Shown piece by piece: positions 1 to 5,900 of a stretch of 5,900 nucleotides of DNA (positions are counted from its first letter, which is position 1; every line of letters starts with the position of its first letter). The stretch spans positions 1 through 5,900 of the forward strand of contig JALSNL010000005.1 of assembly GCA_026987055.1 (NCBI GenBank), given 5' to 3'. The translations under genes and the position numbers were made by a program. This DNA comes from Melioribacteraceae bacterium. GTDB taxonomy: Bacteria; Bacteroidota; Ignavibacteria; Ignavibacteriales; Melioribacteraceae. The notes under the pieces are model-generated. The model did no database searches, was not told where the DNA came from, and saw nothing but the letters and a program-made list of their open reading frames with translations.

Positions 1-228
1 AACTTTTCCATCGGCACTAATTACATTGGTTGCAAGACTTTGTTTGGGATTTTCCAATTGTTCTAGAGATGGCAAACCGGAAATAATATGTTGATAGAAA
101 AAATACCCTCCAATTAAACAAACTACAGCAAAAACACCCAGAATACTCCAGAATATTTTATCCGACCGGGAGTTTTTACTATCTACATTTTTTTTATCAT
201 TATTTTCTTCTTTGATTTCTTCTGTCAT
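1..228 (-). CDS. Class A penicillin-binding protein (PBP1A type), N-terminal fragment
   Basis: This is the first 76 codons of a gene that continues beyond base 1. The product would be a bifunctional peptidoglycan glycosyltransferase/transpeptidase anchored in the inner membrane and building cell wall in the periplasm. Seen: a charged cytoplasmic tail (residues 1-24, rich in E, N, K and D), one membrane segment (about residues 25-45, IFWSILGVFAVVCLIGGYFF), then the stretch GLPSLEQLENPKQSLATNVI with SADGKV after it. That stretch is the typical linker into the glycosyltransferase 51 domain of PBP1A proteins. The catalytic domains lie outside the window, so the assignment rests on this linker and the topology. 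The ATG at 228-226 overlaps the stop of the upstream lpxH-like gene (ATGA). A weak GTGGA lies 7 nt before the start. The overlap implies cotranscription and translational coupling. Other membrane-anchored GT51 proteins, such as PBP1B/1C types or a monofunctional transglycosylase, are less likely alternatives. Confidence 0.85.
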   Translation of the reverse strand, partial: MTEEIKEENNDKKNVDSKNSRSDKIFWSILGVFAVVCLIGGYFFYQHIISGLPSLEQLENPKQSLATNVISADGKV

Positions 229-950
229 TGATTATTCCACTCAATAAATTCAAAATTACCGTTAGAAAATTTGCCATAATAGGGTTCTTCTAACCAAGTT
301 CCCAGGTTTATATATTTACCATGATTTATTATTTCTTCTTTTTTTATATGAGAATGACCAAAAACAATATAGTCAAAACCTTCAGCTATTTTTTTCTTTG
401 CTGCTAAATACATTCCGTCTGTTTCACCGTAAGATTTACCGGTTGTATAATTACGGCTTTGTTTACTGGAAGAACTAGCTAACCAAATTCCAAAATCGGG
501 ATGAATTAATGAATACAATTTTTGCGTTGTTTTGTTCCTCAAAATTTTTTTTAATATTTTATATCCCAAATCATTTTCCACCAAACCGTCGCCGTGAGCA
601 ATAAAAAACCTCTTCCCTTCCAAATCAATTTCTATTGGATTTTCATAAACCTTCACACCTAATTCTTTTTCAAAAAAATCTCTATGCATAAAATCATGAT
701 TGCCAATTATATAGTGAACTTCTATACCTGCTTCGGTTAAATTCTGTAGTGCTGTAAATGTTCTGAAATATCCTTTCTGAATTACTCTTTTATATTCAAA
801 CCAATAATCAAATAAATCACCTACAATAAATAATTTATTTGCGTTATTTTTTGTAAACTTTAAAAATTCAACAAATTTTCTTTCACGCTCTTTTTCTTCC
901 TTTATAGAAAGTAAGCCGAAATGTAAATCCGATACAAAAAAAGCTGTCAA
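225..950 (-). CDS. lpxH: UDP-2,3-diacylglucosamine diphosphatase, LpxH-family metallophosphoesterase
   Basis: LpxH hydrolyses UDP-2,3-diacylglucosamine to lipid X (2,3-diacylglucosamine 1-phosphate) plus UMP, the fourth step of lipid A synthesis, at the cytoplasmic face of the inner membrane. The 241-residue length fits the family (E. coli LpxH is 240). Metallophosphoesterase motifs are in order: SDLHFG (D8, H10), GDLFDYW (D45, D48), GNHD (N84, H85), AHGDG (H119) and FGHSH (H199, H201). These match the E. coli metal ligands D8, H10, D41, N79, H114, H195 and H197. The C-terminal INLGTW (214-219) resembles the LpxH ending. The motif is GNHD rather than the proteobacterial GNRD. The start is TTG at 950-948: an in-frame stop lies at 971-969, no ATG lies between, and the next Met (88) would remove the D8/H10 site. 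AGGA sits 6 nt upstream. The gene overlaps the following penicillin-binding protein gene by 4 bp. A related phosphoesterase of another specificity cannot be fully excluded. Confidence 0.82.
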   Translation of the reverse strand: MTAFFVSDLHFGLLSIKEEKERERKFVEFLKFTKNNANKLFIVGDLFDYWFEYKRVIQKGYFRTFTALQNLTEAGIEVHYIIGNHDFMHRDFFEKELGVKVYENPIEIDLEGKRFFIAHGDGLVENDLGYKILKKILRNKTTQKLYSLIHPDFGIWLASSSSKQSRNYTTGKSYGETDGMYLAAKKKIAEGFDYIVFGHSHIKKEEIINHGKYINLGTWLEEPYYGKFSNGNFEFIEWNNQ

Positions 951-1090
951 GTATATTCCTAATTTTATTTAATACTTAAATTTAACATTTTTTCCGAAAG
1001 CTAACCATACTAAATTTTGTATTATTTTTTGCTCCAAATTATTTTATGCTTCAAAAAAAATTTATAACGTTTCATTATTTTATTATGTTT
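951..1090. other. Intergenic region between the M1 peptidase gene and lpxH
   Basis: This is a 140 bp, very AT-rich gap between two genes read on the minus strand. I see no GC-rich hairpin followed by a T-run, so no clear intrinsic terminator, and no convincing promoter. A weak Bacteroidota-like element (TAAATTTA on the minus strand) occurs shortly before lpxH, but the base composition makes such matches easy to find by chance. The gap is long enough for lpxH to have its own promoter, so cotranscription with the peptidase gene is uncertain. Confidence 0.5.
957..960 (-). promoter_or_regulatory. Ribosome binding site supporting the TTG start of lpxH
   Basis: On the minus strand AGGA stands six nucleotides before TTG (AGGAATATACTTG). 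This is the best Shine-Dalgarno match among the gene starts in this window. It supports translation from the TTG, since no ATG or GTG is available in frame before the upstream stop codon. Confidence 0.55.
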
Positions 1091-2800
1091 TTAATTAGCT
1101 AATATTATTTCAGCAGCAAGCCAATTATCATTATCCAGTATTACATTTTTTACATTATTGCTTACAGAATATTTTATTTCCGTTTCCTTCGTAGTGATAT
1201 AGGTTTTGTATTTAATATTTTTTCCATTTTCCAATATCAAATCTATGTCTAACGGAAATTGATAAGTATTGTAACCGGACTGAATTTGATTAATTTTGAG
1301 CACAACATATTGTTTATTTTCAATTGTTTTATTCTCAAATTGATATTTTATCTCAATCTTCCCTTTTCCCTCAAAAACCCATTGATTAAAAAACCAGTTT
1401 AAGTCCTTTTGAGAAATTTTTTCTGCAATTTTTATAAAATCGAAGGTGGAAGCATTTTTATATTTATATTTTCGATAATAAGTTTTAAGAATATTGAAAA
1501 AAATCTTATCACCTACTTCACGTCTTAACATGTGAAGTACCCAAGCACCTTTATTATAAACAATTTTGCCAAATATTTCTTTTGGGTTGTAAAGAGTATA
1601 TTTTTTAAAATTAGTTAGATAAGAATTCATTGTAGATTTTAATGCGGTAAAACCACTTTCTTTTTCCCAATAAAGAGCTTCGGCGTATGTTGCAAAACCT
1701 TCGTTTAACCAAATATCTTTCCAAGTTTTTAGTGTTACGGCATCTCCCCACCATTGATGTGCAAGCTCATGCACAAGCATTCCGGTAAAAAAATTTCTAC
1801 CGGTTATAAAATTTTTTCCTATTCCTGTAATTGACTGATGTTCCATTGCACCAAGTTTCCACATAAACTCTGCAACACCGTATTTTTCTTTCATAAACGG
1901 ATAGTTACCAAACATTTCCGTAAAATATTTAATTGCTTGCGGATGAATTTCAAAATCCTTTTTTGCTTCTTTAAGTTGGTTGGGGAAAACGTAATATTCA
2001 ATATCCAAAGTATCTCCGTTGGTAGAAATATATTTATCGCTAAAATTTGTGTACTTGGCAGAATATATTGAAATCAAATATGTTGATATTGGATATTTTG
2101 TTTTCCAGTGAAATATTTTCTTACCTTTATAAGTAGTTACTTTTGTCAGAACTCCGTTAGAAACCGATATCATGGATGAATCACCGGTTATGCTTAAATC
2201 GGTTAAAACTTTATCGGTAGGAGTATCATTGCAGGGAAACCACGTTGAAGCATAAATGGGTTCATTTAATGTATAAATAACTTTACTCCCATTATATTCT
2301 TCAAAATTAAAGGAACCGAAACCTAAGCTTTCCGGTTCTCCTTTATATTTTACTTGAATATTAAAAGTATCGCTTTGGGAAATTAAATTCGGTATAATAA
2401 GTTTGTCGGCATTATATTCATAATTTATTTTCTTTTGATTTAATGTAAGCAAAGAAATATCAAAATTATCATGAAAATTTAATCTGATTTTTTTTATACT
2501 TTTATTTTTAATCACTCCGGTTATTAAAACATCGCCAATTATCATTTCCTCTTTTGGTAATAATTCTATTTTAATATCATAATGTAAAATATCGATATCA
2601 CTTTTAATATTGGCATTATATTCTTCTAACTTTTTTAATGAGGCAAAATTTGTTGATAAACCGTTCTTTAGAAAAATTTTTCCTTCGGTAAAACCAATAT
2701 TAAATTTTGCAAATAAAAATAAAATGGCGACAAAAAGAATCACCAATGCAATTAAGATGCTTAATGACCAAATAAGTAGTTTATTTTTCTTGACTTTCAT
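1091..2800 (-). CDS. Membrane-anchored M1-family zinc metallopeptidase (aminopeptidase N-like)
   Basis: Probably a zinc aminopeptidase acting outside the cytoplasmic membrane on peptides. The 569-residue protein starts with a basic tail (MKVKKNK) and one hydrophobic segment (about residues 8-31), an uncleaved signal anchor or signal peptide with no lipobox cysteine. An N-terminal beta domain follows (about 65-250, with WFPCNDTPTDK at 187-197). The thermolysin-like catalytic domain (about 255-478) has GAMEH (317-321), the zinc motif HELAH (344-348), the third ligand in NEGFA (E367, 18 residues after H348) and the catalytic tyrosine in YNKGAW (Y415). A short beta-type domain (about 480-569) closes the protein. 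The large helical C-terminal domain of E. coli PepN (870 residues) is absent, so this is the short form common in Bacteroidota-type bacteria. GAMEH replaces the usual GAMEN exopeptidase motif. The start is the ATG at 2800-2798: an in-frame stop lies at 2818-2816, and the basic tail plus anchor is complete. No Shine-Dalgarno is visible (upstream is ACTTTTTTTATTA). The substrate is unknown. Confidence 0.9.
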   Translation of the reverse strand: MKVKKNKLLIWSLSILIALVILFVAILFLFAKFNIGFTEGKIFLKNGLSTNFASLKKLEEYNANIKSDIDILHYDIKIELLPKEEMIIGDVLITGVIKNKSIKKIRLNFHDNFDISLLTLNQKKINYEYNADKLIIPNLISQSDTFNIQVKYKGEPESLGFGSFNFEEYNGSKVIYTLNEPIYASTWFPCNDTPTDKVLTDLSITGDSSMISVSNGVLTKVTTYKGKKIFHWKTKYPISTYLISIYSAKYTNFSDKYISTNGDTLDIEYYVFPNQLKEAKKDFEIHPQAIKYFTEMFGNYPFMKEKYGVAEFMWKLGAMEHQSITGIGKNFITGRNFFTGMLVHELAHQWWGDAVTLKTWKDIWLNEGFATYAEALYWEKESGFTALKSTMNSYLTNFKKYTLYNPKEIFGKIVYNKGAWVLHMLRREVGDKIFFNILKTYYRKYKYKNASTFDFIKIAEKISQKDLNWFFNQWVFEGKGKIEIKYQFENKTIENKQYVVLKINQIQSGYNTYQFPLDIDLILENGKNIKYKTYITTKETEIKYSVSNNVKNVILDNDNWLAAEIILAN

Positions 2801-2913
2801 TAATAAAAAAAGTAATTATTCATATAAGACTACAATTATTTTGCAGTTTAAAAATTTCATAATTTACCTACTCATTATAGCAAATAAATAATTTAAAATA
2901 AAAAGAGAACATC
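2801..2913. other. Divergent intergenic region between the M1 peptidase gene and glgC
   Basis: These 113 bp separate two genes pointing away from each other, so promoters in both directions should lie here. The clearest element is a TATAAT on the minus strand (separate entry). On the plus strand TTTG at 2840-2843 is followed 16 nt later by TAATTTAC, a partial match to the Bacteroidota pattern TTTG...TAnnTTTG. I regard this as suggestive only. No operator-like inverted repeat with meaningful GC content is visible. Confidence 0.45.
2874..2879 (-). promoter_or_regulatory. Possible -10 element (TATAAT) for the M1 peptidase gene
   Basis: On the minus strand the sequence GCTATAATGAG contains a perfect TATAAT, 73 nt before the ATG of the M1 peptidase gene. 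At 17 nt spacing the -35 position reads TTTATT, only three of six matches to TTGACA. In DNA this rich in A and T a single hexamer is weak evidence. The location in a divergent promoter region is the main support. Confidence 0.3.
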
Positions 2914-4152
2914 ATGGCATTTGTAGGTTCATTACTCCAAAGAGAAACTTTAACTATTATTTTAGCCGGCGGACAAGGTCAAAGACTGGAACCGTTAACA
3001 CGAATGAGAACAAAACCATCTGTTCCGTTTGGCGGGAAATACAGAATTATTGATTTTGCACTTTCTAATTGTCTGAACTCCGGCTTAAGAAAAATTTACG
3101 TTCTTACACAGTATAAGTCCGACTCTTTAAACCAACATTTATACGAAGCATGGAATATTTTTAATCCGGAATTAGGTGAATTTATTTATTCAATTCCGCC
3201 ACAACAAAAAACCGGAAATGAGTGGTACCAAGGAACCGCCGATGCAATTTATCAAAATTTAAACTTAGTTAAACCTAATAATTTTAATTGGGTTTTAGTT
3301 CTCTCGGGTGATCACATTTACAAAATGGATTACCTTAAAATGCTTCAATATCATATTGAAAAAAAGGCGGACGTTTCCATTGCAAATATTATGGTGGACA
3401 AAGAAGATGCCACCAGATTTGGTGTAATTGAAATTGACTCCGAATATAAAGTAAAGTCCTTTAAAGAAAAACCGGAAAATCCTGCTGAGATACCGGATAA
3501 CCCGGGAATGTCTTTTGCAAATATGGGAATCTATATTTTTAATACAATGGCAATGCGGGAAACCATAGAAACCTTAACAGCAAAAGGAACAAAAAATTTG
3601 GATTTTGGGAAACATGTAATTCCTTATATGTTAGAGCAAAATTATAATGTTCGTGCTTTTAGATTTGAAGATGAAAATAGACCGGAAAAACCTTATTGGG
3701 TTGATGTAGGAACCCTTGACAGTTATTATCATGCAAGCATGGATTTAATAAAAGTTAATCCTGAATTTAACCTTTATGATGTCAATTGGCCTTTAAGAAC
3801 AAAACAACAACAATATCCACCTGTAAAAACTCTTTCCCACGAAGGTGAAAGAGTTGGTCGTGCAATAAATTCTTTAATAACGGATGGGACAATAATTTCC
3901 GGCGGTTTGGTTGAACGTTCTATACTTGGGGCTAATGTTAGAATCAATAGTTTTACCTACATAACCGATTCTATTATTATGGATAACTGCAATATTGGAA
4001 GGTATGCTAAAATAAGAAGAACAATTATTGATAAAAACGTTCACGTTCCTGAAAAAGAAGAAATTGGTTTTCATCCGGATATAGATAAAAAAAGATTTAA
4101 AGTAACTGATTCCGGCATTGTTATTATTCCTAAAAATTACCAATTCGAATAA
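2914..4152 (+). CDS. glgC: Glucose-1-phosphate adenylyltransferase (ADP-glucose pyrophosphorylase)
   Basis: GlgC makes ADP-glucose from ATP and glucose 1-phosphate in the cytoplasm, the committed and normally allosterically controlled step of bacterial glycogen synthesis. The 412 residues fit the family (E. coli 431). Seen in order: the nucleotide loop LAGGQGQRLEPLT (17-29), FGGKYRIIDFALSNC (39-53), WYQGTADA (104-111, Y105), LSGDHIYK (130-137, catalytic D133 equivalent to E. coli D142), FKEKP (183-187, K186 equivalent to the glucose-1-phosphate lysine K195), DFGKHVIP (230-237) and YWVDVGT (261-267, D264 equivalent to D276). A left-handed beta-helix of hexapeptide type follows (about 315-380), ending in GIVIIPKNY. 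The E. coli activator-site residues K39 and R423 appear replaced, by M31 and F411, so control may differ. The ATG at 2914 follows a purine-rich AAGAGA by 5 nt and precedes the nucleotide loop by the usual short leader. uvrC begins 17 bp after the stop. No glycogen synthase or branching enzyme gene is adjacent within the window. Confidence 0.97.
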   Translation: MAFVGSLLQRETLTIILAGGQGQRLEPLTRMRTKPSVPFGGKYRIIDFALSNCLNSGLRKIYVLTQYKSDSLNQHLYEAWNIFNPELGEFIYSIPPQQKTGNEWYQGTADAIYQNLNLVKPNNFNWVLVLSGDHIYKMDYLKMLQYHIEKKADVSIANIMVDKEDATRFGVIEIDSEYKVKSFKEKPENPAEIPDNPGMSFANMGIYIFNTMAMRETIETLTAKGTKNLDFGKHVIPYMLEQNYNVRAFRFEDENRPEKPYWVDVGTLDSYYHASMDLIKVNPEFNLYDVNWPLRTKQQQYPPVKTLSHEGERVGRAINSLITDGTIISGGLVERSILGANVRINSFTYITDSIIMDNCNIGRYAKIRRTIIDKNVHVPEKEEIGFHPDIDKKRFKVTDSGIVIIPKNYQFE

Positions 4153-4169
4153 TAATTTACCGGTTTGGT

Positions 4170-5900
4170 ATGAATGATAATTTAGAACAGAAGCTTACTG
4201 CCGTTCCCTCTTTACCGGGCATTTATCAGTTCTTAAATAAGAATAAAAAAATTATTTATATCGGTAAAGCTAAAAACCTTAGAAACAGAGTTCGCTCTTA
4301 TTTTCGTTCCAAAGTAGATTCACCCAAAACAAAAGCACTTGTGGAAAAAATTTTCGATTTCGAAATTATTGCCACGGAAAATGAAATTGAAGCTCTTGTG
4401 CTTGAAAACAATCTTATAAAAAAATATAAACCACGTTATAATGTTAATCTTAAAGACGATAAAACCTATCCATATATAAAAGTTACCAAAGAACCTTATC
4501 CGCAAATTTATTATACCCGCGATATTGTAAAAGACGGTTCAAAATATTTTGGACCTTATACAAATGTTAAACAAATGAAAACATCTTTAAGGATGTTAAC
4601 CAAAATATTTAAAATAAGAAGCTGTACTTATTTTATTGACGATGATGTAATAAAAAAGAAAAAAATTAAAGTTTGTCTTGATTACCACATTAAAAAGTGC
4701 GACGGACCTTGCGAAGGTTTGGTTTCCGTTGAAGAATATAACAAAATGGTAAAGCAAGTAATTAAAGTTTTAAGAGGCAAAACCAACGAACTGATTGATG
4801 AACTAAAACACGAAATGCAAATAGCAAGTGAACAATTAAAATTTGAAAAAGCGGCTGAGCTGAGAGACAAAATTGAACAACTTAGTGTTTATTCATCAAG
4901 ACAAAAAATTGTTACAAACGATTTTGAAGATAAAGATATACTTGCCGTTGCCGTTGAAGCTAAAGATGCGGCTTGCACAATTTTGAATATACGTTCCGGC
5001 AGACTTGTTGGTAAACGACAACTTAAACTAAGTATAGAAGCAGATGAAGAGTTAAACAAAATTTATAATGCGGCAATAAAATTTTACTACGGTGAATATG
5101 TAGAAGTACCAAAAAACATTATTATAGAAACTTTGCCGGACGACGATAAAGCTTTACTTAATTGGTTAAACTCCAAAACTGAAAAAAAAGTTAATTTTGT
5201 TATTCCCAAAATACAAAGCGATACAAAATCGTTGTTAAACATGTGTAAGCAAAATGCAATTCTACAACTAAAAGATATTCAATTGCAGCGAATGAAAAAA
5301 GACGGTAATTTGCCTTATGTTCTTTCATCGTTAAAAAGAGATTTACGCCTTACCTCTTTACCGCGAAAAATCGAATGTTTTGATATTTCCAATTTGCAGG
5401 GGACCGATACCGTAGCCAGCATGGTTGTTTTTGTTGACGGTAAACCAAAAAAATCTTTATATAGAAAATATATTATTAAAACGGTTGAAGGTCCGGATGA
5501 TTTTGCCAGCATGCAAGAAGTTATTGAACGCCGTTACAGTAAAGTAAAAGAAAACAACGAACCATTGGCGGATTTAATTATGGTTGACGGCGGAAAAGGT
5601 CAACTTTCCAGTGCGGTGGAAATTTTGGATAATTTGGGATTTAAAAAATATCAAATAATCGGCTTGGCAAAAAGATTGGAGGAAGTATTCTTCCCCGGAA
5701 TTTCGGAACCGCAAACAATCCCCAAAACATCTTCAAGTTTAAAACTGCTTCAACATTTAAGAGACGAGGCACATCGTTTTGCAATTACATTTCATAGAAA
5801 AAGACGTGACGGAAGAACAATAAAAACCGAACTTACGGAAATTGAAGGTATTGGTCCGAAACTGGCCGAAAAACTTCTTCTGCATTTCAGAAGCGTAACC
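4170..5900 (+). CDS. uvrC: Excinuclease ABC subunit C (UvrC), C-terminus cut by the window edge
   Basis: UvrC is the nuclease of nucleotide excision repair. Working with UvrB on a damaged site, it cuts first 3' and then 5' of the lesion. The 577 visible codons have no internal stop and run off the window. About 25-50 residues are missing, judging by a usual length near 600. Domains in order: GIY-YIG nuclease (GIY 17-19, YIG 30-32; Y30, R40, E79 and N91 match T. maritima Y29, R39, E76 and N88), a four-cysteine cluster (C152, C169, C177, C181) matching the iron-sulfur ligands of E. coli UvrC, a UVR motif that binds UvrB (about 206-238, FEKAAELRDKIEQL), the RNase H-like nuclease (D405 in CFDISNLQG, GPDDFASM at 441-448, D473 in VDGGKGQLS, H535 in RDEAHRFAI), and the first helix-hairpin-helix (LTEIEGIGPKLAEKLL, 555-570). 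The ATG at 4170 lies 17 bp after the glgC stop with only a weak GGTTTGG before it, so cotranscription with glgC is likely. Confidence 0.97.
   Translation, partial: MNDNLEQKLTAVPSLPGIYQFLNKNKKIIYIGKAKNLRNRVRSYFRSKVDSPKTKALVEKIFDFEIIATENEIEALVLENNLIKKYKPRYNVNLKDDKTYPYIKVTKEPYPQIYYTRDIVKDGSKYFGPYTNVKQMKTSLRMLTKIFKIRSCTYFIDDDVIKKKKIKVCLDYHIKKCDGPCEGLVSVEEYNKMVKQVIKVLRGKTNELIDELKHEMQIASEQLKFEKAAELRDKIEQLSVYSSRQKIVTNDFEDKDILAVAVEAKDAACTILNIRSGRLVGKRQLKLSIEADEELNKIYNAAIKFYYGEYVEVPKNIIIETLPDDDKALLNWLNSKTEKKVNFVIPKIQSDTKSLLNMCKQNAILQLKDIQLQRMKKDGNLPYVLSSLKRDLRLTSLPRKIECFDISNLQGTDTVASMVVFVDGKPKKSLYRKYIIKTVEGPDDFASMQEVIERRYSKVKENNEPLADLIMVDGGKGQLSSAVEILDNLGFKKYQIIGLAKRLEEVFFPGISEPQTIPKTSSSLKLLQHLRDEAHRFAITFHRKRRDGRTIKTELTEIEGIGPKLAEKLLLHFRSVT

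Noticed and set aside
1030..1070. Possible terminator after the M1 peptidase gene (A/T runs near 1055)
   Set aside because: The A/T run is not preceded by a stable stem on either strand, so no intrinsic terminator can be supported.
1838..2071. Open frame of 77 codons on the plus strand inside the M1 peptidase gene
   Set aside because: It lies antisense to strongly conserved catalytic coding sequence, its translation has no recognisable domain, and it has no independent support.
2818..2862. A 14-codon minus-strand reading frame (MKFLNCKIIVVLYE) upstream of the M1 peptidase gene
   Set aside because: I considered it as a leader peptide, but it has no clear ribosome binding site, no run of regulatory codons and no attenuator hairpin. 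It is the kind of short frame expected by chance.
2834..2864. Inverted repeat AATTAT...ATAATT in the divergent intergenic region
   Set aside because: It consists only of A and T, is six bases long and is expected by chance in this composition, so it is not credible as an operator or terminator.
2610..2891. Open frame of 93 codons on the plus strand across the start of the M1 peptidase gene
   Set aside because: It is mostly the complement of the peptidase N-terminus and anchor. Its translation is low complexity, rich in N, K, I and F, as expected from AT-rich DNA.
3874..4143. Open frame of 89 codons on the minus strand inside glgC
   Set aside because: It is antisense to the conserved beta-helix region of GlgC and shows no protein family features.
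4320..5512. Three short minus-strand open frames inside uvrC (4320-4505, 4682-4870, 5315-5512)
   Set aside because: All are complementary to well-conserved UvrC domains. They are rich in F, I and S, typical of antisense frames in such DNA.

Overview
This is an AT-rich window (by eye about one third G+C) holding five protein-coding genes. Two of them run off the window edges. No RNA genes, mobile elements, CRISPR arrays or prominent repeats are visible. The organism is probably a Gram-negative, low-GC member of the Bacteroidota/Ignavibacteria (FCB) group. This rests on an LpxH-type lipid A enzyme (so an outer membrane), the style of the membrane-anchored M1 peptidase, weak or absent Shine-Dalgarno sequences, and a bacterial-type GlgC. 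The phylum is an inference from protein style, not from a marker gene.

Left part, minus strand (reading right to left from 2800 to 1): a membrane-anchored M1-family zinc metallopeptidase (2800 to 1091), a gap of 140 bp, an LpxH-family UDP-2,3-diacylglucosamine pyrophosphohydrolase with a TTG start (950 to 225), and the first 76 codons of a class A penicillin-binding protein (228 to 1, cut by the edge). The lpxH stop and the penicillin-binding protein start overlap as ATGA, so those two are almost certainly cotranscribed and translationally coupled. They link lipid A synthesis and peptidoglycan synthesis, and all three minus-strand products belong to the cell envelope or the extracytoplasmic space.

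Right part, plus strand: a 113 bp divergent intergenic region (2801 to 2913) is followed by glgC (ADP-glucose pyrophosphorylase, the committed step of glycogen synthesis, 2914 to 4152). After 17 bp comes uvrC (nucleotide excision repair nuclease subunit, 4170 to beyond 5900), complete except for roughly the last few dozen residues. glgC and uvrC look like a two-gene transcription unit with no obvious functional link.

Overall this is an ordinary chromosomal housekeeping region, and I found no convincing new system. The points most worth a second look are the changed activator-site residues in GlgC, the TTG start of lpxH with its ATGA coupling to the penicillin-binding protein gene, the GNHD variant in LpxH, and the GAMEH variant in the M1 peptidase.
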